Shown here in pieces: positions 10,538 to 22,455 of a stretch of 64,000 nucleotides of DNA. How positions within the stretch are numbered: the stretch's first letter is position 1; each line of letters opens with the position of its first letter. Both the position numbers and the translations under genes were made by a program. The notes under the pieces are model-generated. The model was not told the origin of the DNA. It did not search any database and was given only the letters and a program-made list of their open reading frames with translations. Origin of the DNA: Toxotes chatareus (taxonomy: Eukaryota > Chordata > Actinopteri > Toxotidae); assembly GCA_016801885.1 (NCBI GenBank), contig CM028905.1:11746706-11810705 (forward strand), written 5' to 3'.

Positions 10538-11481
10538 TCACTGAAGCGTATTTATTTTAAATGTTTGGACCTTTGGGGACAGTTTGTGACCATCCAAGTT
10601 CATCAACACTTTCTGGAAGAACTCAAATATGCACACACATCCAAAGGAAACACTTCCCAGCTTGCATAGCAATTCCAGACCCTCAATCACCACTCCAACA
10701 TCCTCTGGCTTTTCCTCATCATCAGCACCATCTTTTTGGATCATGAAAAGCCCCATGGTGGTCTGCGTGATCTCTCTCTCAGCTTCCTCACTGTTGATGT
10801 TCTAATAGTGAAAACCAATTTGACAATTTTGAAATGAATTGATAAAACATTGCAAGTTCAAAAATGAAAGGTCACAGTAAAATGCAATTACTGATCAAGT
10901 ACTCCTTGATGAGAGTATTCCTGTCCTCATTGAGACAAACAAACAGACTTCGAAGTGCACAATCCCTCTTGACTACAATGTCTTCACTCTGCAAAAGAAT
11001 GTATATTAAAACAATCAAATCTTCAAGACCAAACCAAACGTAGAAAGACAAAAGACAAAAGAGGGGGATGGTCAGGTGAAGAAGGGCTAAGTATAGAAGT
11101 TGAAGACACCAAAAATGAGAAAGGGTTCCTACATCACTCATCCATGAAGGAAAGAAAGGATGGAGGGAAAGGAAGAAAAAAATTAAGGAATCAGACAGAG
11201 GGTGGGTGGAGGAAAACAAAAGACAAATAAGGAAAAAATGAAACAGTAGAAGGTAGATGTGAAAAGGAGATTTTACATGGAAAAAAACATATTTGGCTAA
11301 ATAATGCACAATTTAATGCACTTGCCTTAGCTGTTGGATCCATGAGGAGTCTGATCTTCCTTCCAGCAGCTCCTCCTCTACTGCTGAAGACCTTCATCAA
11401 ATTAGCTGTGAATTTGTCAAGTTCCGCCAAGAACTTGGCTTGAAGTGGCATCGTTGTTATACGCATGAATTCTGCTTTTAT
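10538..11481 (-). pseudogene. SAMD3-like gene remnant, last three exons, splice donor lost
   Basis: Three minus-strand exons join in one frame. Exon A is 11326-11481 (52 codons, begins IKAEF, contains LLMDPTAK). Exon B is 10988 down to 10896 (31 codons, contains LNEDRNTLIKEYL). Exon C is 10801 down to 10538 (87 codons plus TGA, contains KPEDVGVVIEG and FFQKVLMNLDGHKL). The words match the C-terminal half of the fish family annotated as sterile alpha motif domain-containing protein 3-like, as I remember it. The function of that half is not known to me. Acceptors are good (TTTTATAG, TTCTTTTGCAG, CACTATTAG). Exon A ends at a GC donor (AAG|GCAAGT). After exon B the donor position reads ATCAGT where GT is expected. 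The nearest GT, two bases on, would shift the frame into an early stop. Exon C also lacks about 20 residues before the FFQKV segment compared with the family as I recall it. An AATAAA overlaps the stop codon on the minus strand. No SAM domain or upstream exon was found up to 12200, so this is a 5'-truncated, decaying copy. Confidence 0.75.
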
Positions 11482-11839
11482 CTATAAAAGAGACAGTGAT
11501 GGAAAAGAAGTGTAAATGGGAGAAGTTATAACTTTCGTGCTTAAAAAAGCAGGAGCTGAATAAGGACAGACAATTTGGACTATAAAAGGAGACTTGGCAC
11601 TTGGACACAATCTTTTAGATGCCCTTGGGCAGATGAATCATATCGCAATCTTCATGAATGAAGAATAGTCTGTACTCAACATTCTAATGTGAATCATCAT
11701 TTGCTTTATATATTTCAGGACTATGTCAAGCTGTAAACAACACAGAATCTTAAAAGTACCCGCCCCAGTTTATGTCAAGCTCATTGTCAATCTATAGGGA
11801 GCAGTTGTGCAAGCAAGACTGGAGTGATTTTCAATCTAA

Positions 11840-11990
11840 AACAAGGAACTACTGAATCATACTTAGAAACCAAAATGAGTACAAAATAAAAACTCAAAAC
11901 AGAAAACTAGTAAACTAAGTTCAAGAAACCAAAAGTCCAAAGAAGTATTTAACAGAAGTCCAAAAGAGTTCACACAGCCCCCTTAAGGGC
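11840..11990. mobile_element. A-rich dispersed-repeat-like sequence
   Basis: ACAAAATAAAAACTCAAAAC, GAAAACTAGTAAACTAAG and similar words resemble the composition of 9055-9330 on the other side of the SAMD3-like remnant. No termini were identified. It could be part of a larger element that carried the remnant, or an unrelated repeat. Confidence 0.3.
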
Positions 11991-12063
11991 TGACCGCAAC
12001 ACTACTGGAATCCTTGCTCCCAGCACATTTAAAAAAATGCATCATGGTGACAACATCAAGGGC

Positions 12064-12105
12064 ACTGTGTTGCACGCCTCCTGCATGGCCTTGTGGCAAC
12101 ACAGT
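12064..12105. repeat. 42-bp hairpin-forming inverted repeat
   Basis: Arms ACTGTGTTGC (12064-12073) and GCAACACAGT (12096-12105) are perfectly complementary. The loop contains GCC..GGC and CAC..GTG words that can extend the stem. No known small RNA was recognised in it. Confidence 0.9.
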
Positions 12106-12157
12106 AACATGGAGGGTTGATGGGACATGGGGGGGCATTCTCTTAACCCCCCCCTGG

Positions 12158-12173
12158 GGGGCAGTACTGCCCC
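12158..12173. repeat. perfect 16-bp GC-rich palindrome
   Basis: GGGGCAGTACTGCCCC is self-complementary. It overlaps a C-run/G-run pair just upstream (about 12147-12160), giving alternative pairings. Confidence 0.93.
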
Positions 12174-12645
12174 TTTTGAGAAATGTTTTAAAAGTTAATA
12201 GCAAGTTGATGAACTATATAAGTAACTAACCAACTATCAAACTGTTTTGTAAAGCACTAACTTTCTTTTGAAAAGGGTTAAATAAAGTTAATATTCCTGA
12301 TATTAAAGATTATGACTGCAAAATGAGGCTGTTATGTTAGAGGAGTAAATTATGCTCTACCTACCACAGAAGTATTTTCCTATGGCTCTTGTTTTTTATG
12401 CATGTTCCATGGCTCCACTCCCTCACATGCTGACATACACAGACATACAGTGCACAGAGGCACACCAACGCTCTAGACGTACTTGTAGTAGTCTGAACAC
12501 ACAAACAGAGAATGAGAAAATCCTGCTGAGGCGTGCATGAGTGACACAAGCACGTCCTGACAGTAGCCTAGAAGACCTCTGTGGGTGTGGAGCAGAGGAG
12601 TGAAAACAAACCAATTTGTTCCCCCATGCCAGGCAAATAAGCATA

Positions 12646-12783
<138 letters not shown>

Positions 12784-13110
12784 CAGGCACACAGGAGGGG
12801 TGAGTCACGAGAACTTGGGGCATCCGCTGAGCTTTAATGTGCTGAACAGACAGGAATGAGAGAAACGAGAAGAGAGAGGGAAGAAGGGTTGGATGTGGCA
12901 GAGAAAAACAGTGAAGGTTAAGGAAAGAAGGGAAATGAGGGAATGATGATAGTCAGGTGACTACGGAGGGGTACAAAGAGAGATATACTTTAGCTTGATT
13001 GTGGCATAAATACATAATAATGTAACATAAAGCAGAATTTAATTAACATTCAAATAATCTGCACTTTAATAAGGCTGTTATTACTATGGGGACATTTAAT
13101 TTGCATAGAA

Positions 13111-13111
<1 letters not shown>

Positions 13112-13141
<30 letters not shown>
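13112..13141. repeat. (AC)n microsatellite
   Basis: Uninterrupted AC run. Confidence 0.97.
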
Positions 13142-13144
<3 letters not shown>

Positions 13145-14800
13145 GCTTGATTTACAGTGCACCACAAACTAAGAAAGTACTGCAGCGTTCATCAATAATG
13201 AAGAAGAGAGAATTTCGAAGACAACAGAACAAATGAATCATACTGGTCCAGAGAACAGAGCAGACAAATGGTAGCATTAACACCTGCGTGTATGTGTGTG
13301 TGCATTCATACAAAGCGGAAAAAATGACAAAACCATATAACAAATGGGTATCAAAAACCAAGAAAATAGCAAGGCCAACCTCACCTTCAGAACAACTTCA
13401 GCACTTCAAAGAGATGGAGAAGCACACAGAACAACAAGTTGAGTTCATTTTATGTTTTAAGTTATTTTTCAAGCTGGCACGTGGAGCGCTGGAGCTCGGG
13501 AAGAAGATTCAAAGTCGGAAACACAGCTCTACACTAAAATTTAGAGAAGGTGTCAGTTAAATGTCAGTATCCCTAAGTCAGTTATCTTTACAAAATTTGC
13601 TTTGTTCAACCTGAAAAGACAATATCCCCTCATGTTATCAACTGAGGACAGACTGGACGCTACAGTGACGCATCATCGCCTCTTGAGGTACAAAGTGATA
13701 TTACAAGATGGGATGGCCGGGCTAGCTGGTTAACAGATACCTCTTCAACACAATACACACACATCTTTGACATAAGGTCTAATATGTCATTTCTTCATAT
13801 TTGAAATATAATGCAATTTCCAAACAATTTACTTTGATTTAAACATGATCATTATGTTACTCATACAAACATGGCTTGAACATATTTTTTTTCTTCCCAG
13901 ATTTAGATTTTATTTCATTCATCACCTGTGAAATTCATGAAGTAAAAAAAAAAAAAAACAAATCTTCAAAGTGGCTAAGATCGATATTTTCCTAACAAGA
14001 TAACAAATGACAATGTGACAACATGAAAGGAGTTGCCTGTGATGATGAACCTACCTACCTCTGTGTTGTGATTAAAGGCCCTGTGAAGCTCCAGACATGC
14101 AGCTTTTGTTGACACTGTATCACAGAGGTGTTAATTAAATTCTGTTGTAACTTTTAACGGTTGTAGTGATGATCTTTCAGTCTTCCTTAGTAGATAAGAT
14201 TCAAGTTATGACCACTGATATTTAACTTTTTTTTTCTTTTCTTACTCATCAAGTAATTTTCATGGTTTTTGTTGTTGATACACCTGCAGTTTGAACAACA
14301 ATTTTTTGGGCCTATTTGTATTTCTGTTAGTTGTTAATTCTGTATCTTTAGTTTGATAAATACAATTTAATGGCTGAATACAATGAATCATTTATGACTA
14401 ACTTGCAGGTGTACCGGCTCTTTTATCTTGTGGTTCTATCACGCACACATACTGTACATCTTGTATAGTGCATGTGTGTATGGTTCTGTGTTTGCACGGT
14501 ATGTCCTTTGTTTGCTCACATTCATTGACGTGTGTGTGAGTTTGTGTGATCGCTCTAAGTATTCCAGTCTGCATTATTTAAGGCAGGGTATTTCATTATT
14601 TGTCTTTATGTAACAGCTGCCCAGAGCAGCTGACATGCATCCCTCATGTGTGTGTATTTTTGTGTGTGTGTAGGTGTGTGCTGTACAGTAACGATCCTTC
14701 GAGTCCATGTTTACATAAGAGTAGCAGGCGTTTCACTGTTCCATGGCATCGGGAAAGCCCTTTTCCACCCACATCCGCTGCTGCAGTCTGTTAGCGAGAG
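13142..14800. other. intergenic sequence with no supported gene
   Basis: AT-rich sequence with a poly-A run near 13945-13959 and a degenerate TG-rich stretch at 14420-14690. I saw no exon, RNA gene or element boundary. Confidence 0.75.
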
Positions 14801-14807
14801 CCGAGTC

Positions 14808-14831
<24 letters not shown>
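14808..14831. repeat. (AC)n microsatellite
   Basis: Short uninterrupted AC run. Confidence 0.95.
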
Positions 14832-14838
<7 letters not shown>

Positions 14839-15253
14839 ACTGCCGCTTTGAATAATGAAACAAGACCCTCTTGATATGGCTTCATAAATATTACATCAAT
14901 AATCTGACATTAATGGGTTTTCCTTCCATGTAATCCTGCCTTCTTATTTGTTCAAAGCAGCCACACAAACAACAGAAACTCCTGAAAAGTCACAACCTTG
15001 CACTTCATGTTGTAAGGCCTATAGACAACAATGTAACACACTATTTACCTAATGTATTTGTTTATAGGACAAATGTGTAATTCATACATTTAAAACACAT
15101 TGTATTTGGAGCATTAGGGGTAGTGGACATGTTCTATGTTTTACCCGGTCCCTGCCACCTATAGGTGTTGTTGGTTGCTCTGCTATCTCACTGTGATCAC
15201 AGGCCTCACAGCTGTTACAGCATGGGGGAAGCCCTTTGTACATCTGTGCATAC

Positions 15254-15256
<3 letters not shown>

Positions 15257-15302
<46 letters not shown>

Positions 15303-15320
15303 CGTGTGTGTGTGTGTTTG
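15257..15320. repeat. (TG)n microsatellite with CGAGCG interruption
   Basis: A pure TG run at 15257-15298 is followed by CGAGCG and a second short TG run. Confidence 0.97.
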
Positions 15321-15422
15321 CTTTTGTAATGAGGCTGCTGGTTTCTGGGGAAAGCCCAAGGGCTAACCTCCACCCACTCACTTTTTCTGGATACCTCTTT
15401 GTGCATCACAGTGTCTCCCTCC

Positions 15423-15478
<56 letters not shown>
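15423..15478. repeat. (CT)n(TG)n compound microsatellite
   Basis: A CT run (about 15423-15444) passes directly into a TG run ending at 15478. A pyrimidine-rich tract continues to about 15660. Confidence 0.97.
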
Positions 15479-15483
<5 letters not shown>

Positions 15484-15731
15484 CGTGCTTTCAGGAGTTC
15501 TTTTTCACCATCAGCGTCTGGATTTCTCACTCACTCCCAAACTCTCTCTTTTTCTTGTTCTCTTTCTTCCTCATTCTCTTCCTCTGCCCTTTCTCAAAGT
15601 CTGTATCAGTTTTATGTTTTCACTGTCTAGCTTCCTCTCACAACTGCTCTCTGTTCTCCAACCCAGGGGCACAAACCAGGCTCTAGTTCTGTCATCTTCC
15701 TGTGGATCTTAAGTATTATGGGAGAAAGCAG

Positions 15732-16036
15732 GTGTGCGTGTGTATGCGTGTGATCATGTCTTTCTATGGTTGTGTGGACAAAGTGTGGTTTAGAACCATC
15801 ATTGTGTGGATGTTTAAGTGTTGTCAGGACATTTTGCCTGGTCCTCACAACTTCAAACGGCTGTTCAAGGAATGAGACGTGGTTTTAGGGTTCAGGCTAA
15901 AATTAGATTTGGTTAGGGTTGTTGTAAGAGTTAGGGTTGGGTATATAGTTGTGATGGTTAAGGTTAGGGTAAGGGGCTAGGGAATGTATTATGTCAAAGC
16001 TTGTCCTCACAACTTATGTAAGGCAAGGTGTGTGTG
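15732..16036 (+). repeat. telomere-like composite dispersed repeat, copy 1
   Basis: A TG-rich left end is followed by GTCAGGACATTTTGCCTGG, GTCCTCACAAC, a core of degenerate TTAGGG/GGTTAGGG words, then GTCCTCACAAC and GGCAAGGTGTGTGTG. The same order recurs near 29.25 kb and, in the opposite orientation, at 22.67-23.49 kb. The copies are diverged and the core is not a perfect telomere array. Confidence 0.65.
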
Positions 16037-16503
16037 AACATGGAACTTCTAGTGTCTTCTAGCATCACTGAAACCATATGAGAGATTCTCATAAATAAAC
16101 CACTTCCCTGTAATTCTACTGTGTGTAAACTATTAAAACCTCACTCAGGCCTTAGCTACTTAAATTTGTAAACCGTGAGAGTTTTAAGCCCAAGTGAAGG
16201 TTTTTACCCTCTCAGTAAAATCATAATCCATTTGCTTCCTGCCCTTTTTTTAATTAATTCAAGCTCATTTGAAACAGAGAGTGTATGAAATACTTTGCTG
16301 GTAGGGACTGTGAGGACGTTGACACACAGCCACGGCCATTCTCAATACACATTTGAACAGTTTTAACTGTGTAGTTGCTTTTGGTTTGATATGTCAGGCA
16401 GTTTTTCATATTCCAAACTTGTTTGATTTGTTTTCCTACCTACAATTATTTATTTATGTATCTATTATCACTGCCAACTGACATTGCCATCTTTAAAGCT
16501 AGT

Positions 16504-16690
16504 ATTTGGTCCAGACTGAAGAATCTCAACAACTATTCATTGGATTGCCATAATATTTTCTGCAGACATTTGTGATCCCCACAAGAAAAACAAAACAAAA
16601 CACTGATTTTGGTGATCCCCTGACTTCTAGCACTACCATGAAGTTGACCATTTTGGTTTTGAATGAAATATCCCATTGGCATCTGGATGG
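16504..16690 (+). repeat. dispersed repeat family A, copy 1
   Basis: It begins TTGGTCCAGACTGAAGAATC and aligns over about 75 bases with a second copy at 34231. Shared words are TTGGTCCAGACTGAA, TCTCAACAA and CAGACATT/CACACATT. It continues with GGTGATCCCCTGACTTCTAG. I recall this as a common teleost interspersed repeat but cannot assign its class. Confidence 0.65.
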
Positions 16691-17078
16691 TTTGTTATCA
16701 CATTTGCTTCAGGCATTAGTTTTAAAATACTGATTTGGGGACAAGGCTCTTTAGATGTGCCATTTCATTTCTGAGGATTTAGGCCATAGAGGCCTTGTGC
16801 TCTTGAGAAAAACTGAACCTACTCTTTGTTTTTTGTTTTTTCTTGTATTGCAGTGTATGTTCAGGTGCAAACAAATTTTCTCACTAATCTATATCTAGAT
16901 TATGATCTCCTGTAAACTTGTTTTCACGGTGTTAACCAGCCTGTGAGTCTGTTCCACAGTGGAGCTGAAACTAACAGATCTGCATCGTCATCCTACCTGC
17001 ATCTGCAATCACAAAAACATGAAACAAGAACCAGCATGTCAACGTGACACCCACTCTGGAAAATGCCAGAGGAAACCC

Positions 17079-17103
17079 CATGGAGGTGCAGTACACCTCC
17101 ATG
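17079..17103. repeat. perfect inverted repeat, 10-bp arms, 5-base loop
   Basis: CATGGAGGTG, loop CAGTA, CACCTCCATG. The arms are exactly complementary. Confidence 0.93.
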
Positions 17104-17399
17104 TCATATGACAGCGTTCACACCATTTGTTTCTGAATTTATTCCCACCATTATTGACTAATCAGCCGTCTGCCTGTGTGTGGAGTGATACAGAGTGTGA
17201 TGTGTGTGTGTGGGTGAGGTAATAAGTAGAGCCTGTAAGTAGCAGTGTGGTGGGAGGAAAGGCACTGGCTGTTATTGGATGTAGAGTGGGAGGCAGGCAG
17301 GCAGAAGCAGGGCTCCCCTGGTTACTGTTGCTCTGTGGGTGGCGACCAGCAGCCAGGCTCTCCTCTCTCCTCATGACACTGTCACTGGGCTGAGGGGGC

Positions 17400-17900
17400 G
17401 ATGGACGGGACTACCTCTCTCCCAATCTCTGTCTCTTCAGCTCATACTCCACGCCCCCTTCCTGTGCCTGTTGTCCTTTCCTCTCTTTTTTTTCCCTTCT
17501 CTCCCACCTACACAATCTTTCACTTTCTTCCGACATCTGTCCCCGCATCTTGCGGTCCCTTCACTCTGTTTCTTTTATGGGTTTTCCTCAGTCTCTCTCC
17601 CACGCCAGCCCCCCACCCTCTGGTCTTGAATGGAGGTTTCCAAACACCACAGTGGTCTGAGGAAAGACCTTTTCTCCAAACGCCCCAGCCTCTCCACCCA
17701 CCTGCCTGAACCCCCTGCTCTCCTTTACCTGTCGCTTTCTTCTCTATTCACTTTCTACTTCCTGCCAGCTTTCTTTTTCATATCGAACCCACCACACACA
17801 AACAGCCACTCTTCACATGTACTTTGGTATAAACTGTAATATCACTGTCTTCTTTTATCACTGATTCTCATTTTTATCTCTCTTTGCTTTGTTTCCTTTG
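17400..17900. repeat. pyrimidine-rich tract
   Basis: The plus strand is rich in CTCC, TTCC and CTTTC. Overlapping open frames (17339-17629, 17401-17709 and 17630-17839) are S/P/F/L-rich artefacts. Confidence 0.75.
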
Positions 17901-18121
17901 GCCATCATTTTGTGCGTCATTGATTTATGCCTGTTTTCTGAGTTTTGTGTTGCTATCTTTGTTGCTGAATCTGAGTGTGTGTGTGTGCATGTGTGTGTGT
18001 GGTCAGCTGTTCTTAGTGCTACGCAGCTGATGTCAGATTGGATAGTCTCAAAGCAATAAGGCAGTAATCTCTTAAAGGCCCAGAGGCTTTTAAGTCCACA
18101 CGTCCTCTCATCCTGCTTCAC

Positions 18122-20330
18122 CTCCCTCCCTCTTTCTCACCTTTAGAAAGAAAGACCATATTACCACTAAATGGATCTTTTGGTGCGGCAATGCCCTCCT
18201 AGCTCTCAGACACACACACCGATACATACATGCATTCTTACACACTCACAGGCAGTGCAGGTGCACACACTCTCGCGCCTCTGGAAGTTACTCTGCACCC
18301 ACTATCTTTATGAAGCTGAGATTTATCCCACCATAGGTAATCATAACTTGCTATACCTGGGACTCATACAAATACACCTTGGCCCCTTTTCTCTTATGAT
18401 GTGTATACAATGATCTAATATGGAGGCTACAGGCCAGGGCTTGATAGTCCTGAAACTAGTGGGAATCAGTCTCTTGACTATGTCACATTTTTGCGGTAGA
18501 CATGAGCCGCGCAGAACGAACAGTGCAACTGAAGCATATTTTCCTCATGTTTCTGCGTGTTTACTCTAAGGGACTGCTTCAGAGCACAGAAGCATTAAAA
18601 CCATGTCTTCATAGCACCGTGCACAGAAATAGAAGCACGCTATGTCGTTTGATACAAAATGTGTGCTTAGGGTGAGCATGAAAGCAGAACGGGCAGACAG
18701 ACAGGAGAGAGAGCTGCCCCCGAGCTAACACTTATATAACAATACGTCTAGGATATATAGCACACAGAGGATCCATACTGTTGTTGGTCAACAGTAGAGT
18801 CATATAATACAGGCCTGTAGGAGCCTGATGTGCTGATGTGCATATGCATCCCACAACATTTTCCACTGCCTTAAAGTTTTCAAGAAACTTCTGCTGATAG
18901 CACTTCTACGAAAGTTTATATTTGGTGCTCAAGTGCCAGAACTGCACCAGCTAGAAACAGGCCTGAGTTGCATGCTTAGACTTTCTTTGGATCCTGAGCT
19001 GTCTCTATAGCAACCACTGTAGGCAGTTGCTGTGGTAATCACTCGCTGTTCCTGCCCCTGGCATCCTTAAGTGTTTGAAGTTGTCCCAGAGGTGCTCCGC
19101 TGAAAGGGTTAACTCCACCGCTCCCCTGATAGGCGTGTTCGTCGGCACGCTTATTTGTCTCTTTGATGTTTCCCAGTGAAGGGGTTATCTGGCATCCGGC
19201 TCTATCTGGAGGTGTTTGGAGTGAAGAAGCAGCGGGCCGCAGTCTGACATTGATGCTAAAGCCAAAAGAATAGGTCAATGTGTCTGCTGGTTTGTAGATG
19301 CACTACACAAACGAGATGCCCGGCACCTCAGCACAGCGTGGCGCCCTGGGGTGCAGGGGTGTCACAAGCCGTTACCCAAAGAGAAGCAACGAGCGCTGAC
19401 ACCAGTCAGAATGGCAGATGTCCACACGACTAGGCAGGGTGGCACATGAGGTCACGGGACAGGCCAGGACTGGCTTGTAGAGGCTGTCCCCCCTGGACAT
19501 GGCAGGAAGCAGACAGAGGCGTTTCTAACATAGGCAGCAGGCTGTACCCACCATGTCTCGACCTCTCATAAACTCAGAGCCACATTAAAGGCTGACAAGA
19601 TTGATTATGAGCTGATACTGGCGGTGACCTGATGGAGCCATGTGGACACACGCTTCACATTTTTTTTTTTTTTTTATACTTCTGACTTCGTGAGAACCTG
19701 CTAAGTGAGATCATCCTTCACTTATTCAAGACAGCATTTAGGTTTGGTGTGAAGGAAAGAATAGGATGGTTTTGGTTGGGTTACCGCTGCTGTCAGTGTG
19801 CCATCAGTGACAGGGTCTTCATAAGGACAGACTTACGAAGGAATGTGTAGGTTTGTGTGTGAGTGACAGAAAAAGAGAGAGTGTGTGTAAGAGTCTGTTC
19901 AATTCCGCCGAGGCCCGTCAAGTCTGACGGCACAAGCAAATTGTCTTCATCGAACAAGTTGGACAGTATAGATATTGAACACACCCGCTGTCAATCCCAG
20001 CTGCAGACCAGCGCTCTCTAGTGGCCACAGCTGTTACCCAGGGAAGTCATCTTCAAAAGTCACTGCACTGTTTCCTCTGTCTTATATGTATTTTGTATAA
20101 ATCAATAGATTGATTATGGTCTGAGCACCGGTTTACAGATTCATTACCGTCTGTGGCTGACTGCACTCCCATCAGTCTGGAATCAGTTGATTAGTCTTGT
20201 GTGGATTTTTCTTAACATTTTTTTTTTTTTCCACTTTTGGTTGCAAAAACAGGTAAATACCAGTAAAGGTGGAAGGGCCAGGATGCAAAAGATACAGTTT
20301 TGCACATCAGGTCTTTTGTGTGCCTGTAAC
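18122..20330. other. intergenic sequence with no supported gene
   Basis: It contains a degenerate CA-rich patch (18205-18275), poly-T runs at about 19661-19675 and 20218-20231, and moderately GC-rich sequence at 19030-19300 that could be conserved non-coding DNA. Nothing in it supports a gene. Confidence 0.7.
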
Positions 20331-20344
20331 ACTGGTGAATGATC

Positions 20345-20470
20345 AGGGTGACAGTTGTTTGCAGGAGATACCCATATGCCTATGAGAACAGCTTTGCATT
20401 TAATTAGGCACAAAAACCCTGCACCAAATGGAAGCCCGCGGTTGTCGGTGGCCCAAGAGTGTGAGAGAGA
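20345..20470. promoter_or_regulatory. candidate conserved non-coding element with POU plus homeodomain motif
   Basis: TTTGCATTTAATTAG at 20393-20407 places an octamer-type TTTGCAT directly against TTTAATTAG. The surrounding sequence (GAGAACAG before, GGCACAAAAACCCTGCACC after) is complex and non-repetitive. This resembles neural regulatory elements, but no conservation data are available. Confidence 0.35.
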
Positions 20471-21244
20471 GGTGAATCCCAGGAGTTTTAGATACACTTA
20501 CGTAAGCTCTGATCTGATGTGCTGGCAGACCCTCTCTGCCTGCTTCTCCACACTCCTCATCTCCTCTCCTTTCCTCTCTTCTCCTCCCAGAGATTACCTC
20601 GATTACTCTGGCAAGACATCAGAAGGAAATCAGAAAACAGGGAGAAAGAAAGCAAAGAATTACTGTTGCATGAGTGAAATTGTGGCTTTATCATAGCTCG
20701 CGGGCAACTGCCATCTTATAGAGTGGAATATACTTTGGTCAAATTAAAGATTCTGTTCATCGTTCTTTTTTTCTGGAACACAGCAGATGGATGTGAACGC
20801 TAAGGATTGACAGGACTGACAGCTATATGTGTGCAAATGGCAGTTTAGTCGTGCAGTTCATGAATAAAGTATCCGTTTAAGATCAAACGTACCGCAATCT
20901 TCAGTTCAGCTGACAGTCTCTTCAAAGGCCCTGTAGAGGATGGAGATGAAGCAGACATTATTGTAAAGCTACATTATAACAGATGACAACATTTCTCATT
21001 CCATATTGTTTTACGTCCTTAATTGTAAATATATAAGTGAACCATCCCCCCTTTTTCGCCCGCTGCGTTTGCACATACCAGCATATCATCTGGAGTGATT
21101 GGCTCACAAAACATGTCTAATCTGCTAATACTGAATGAAGAAAGCCCATCATCTCGCCAAGACTTAAGACAAGACTTCCTCCCCCCCCAACACACCCCCA
21201 CCCCCCGCTTTTGTTTTCATCTCTGATGGAAATAGCAACACATG

Positions 21245-21960
21245 GGCCACTGTGCTTGTCTTTAAGATGGCACATAGCTAATCCTGTGTGAAGCTGGAGG
21301 GATCTCTTCAGCTACTCTTGTCAGCGTTGATTTGTCAACAACAATCTTTTCATTTCCTCTGTAAGCTGACACCATCATGTCTGCGCGATAATGTGATAGA
21401 GGCGAAGCTGGATTGAATCTGAGTGGGGCACGTTCAAAAACCAGACTGCTACTCTGCCATCGTACAAGTGGAGCCTTTGGTTTCTGGACTGTGGCTTTAG
21501 AAATAAAAGCTCGACAGTTTAACAAACAAGCCAACCAACAAAAAATTGTTGACTTAACTGTGGTGTTTTTGAGGACACCGGAGGAAAAAAGCATGTACAT
21601 ACTGCAGAGCAGCCATTTAATCATGCAATTGTTTGAAATAAGGGGACAAGTATTGAAGGTAATTAAAGATTCCAACCATGGCCGCCTGGCTGGTGAATAT
21701 GGAGCTATGAGCAAAAGAAGCAAACAACAATTAAAAAACCTCAATAGGAACACCCAGCTTAAAGGGAGCAATCATGTCCGAGATGTTGGGCCTAAATGAG
21801 GATGTTGTTTTCTCTTTTCTGTTCTGTCAATCTCCGCCAGAAAGTGATTTCCTCCTGAAGAGTGGCGGCCAGGGCTAAAAGCATGTTTTAATAAGCGCAC
21901 TGACACATCCATCTTTGTTTCTGAGAGATAAGTCACAACGAGCGCAGAGCAAAGCATCCG
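21245..21960. promoter_or_regulatory. candidate conserved non-coding block, open on both strands
   Basis: About 700 bp of complex, non-repetitive sequence carries AACAAT SOX-type words, ATTTAATCATGCAATTG and GGTAATTAAAG. The minus strand is open at 21262-21771 and the plus strand at 21413-21799, among the longest frames here that are not low in complexity. Neither product shows a recognisable domain. I favour regulatory DNA over coding DNA but cannot exclude an unannotated exon. Confidence 0.35.
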
Positions 21961-22455
21961 GGGCTAGCTGGAAGGATGCCCATTGCTGCGTATCAGTCGA
22001 ATGTGCTTAGGCACACAAAAACACACACTTACGTTCAAGCACACATGCACACACATACATACAGAAGAGCTGTCACCCTAACTTAAATCCTATTTATCAC
22101 CAAACCAATGGGATTTTTCCTTGGAGCCGAAGGTGGTTGGCATGTTCACTTTATGCCTACTCGGAGATTAGTGAATTCAGCCCAGCTCTGTTCCCACTGT
22201 GTCTCCTTTTAAGTCTTCCCTCTTATACTCCCCCTTCCTCTTCTTCTTCACATCATTGCGCTGCATTAAATGTGCTTTTATTTGTTTGTTTATTTATTTA
22301 TTTGTTGTTTTTCATCTGGGGGAAAAAGGAGTGAAGTCTCAGATACCTGGGACTTATAGCTAGCTGGGGCTGGCAGCTGTGCGTGTGATTGAGGAGCGTG
22401 ACAGAAATGTCCTCATTAGGTCTTCACAAATGCTGTGAAGAGAGGCATGCTGCAC

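Noticed and set aside
15236..15712. 158-codon plus-strand frame
   Set aside because: Translation of TG and CT repeats and a pyrimidine tract.
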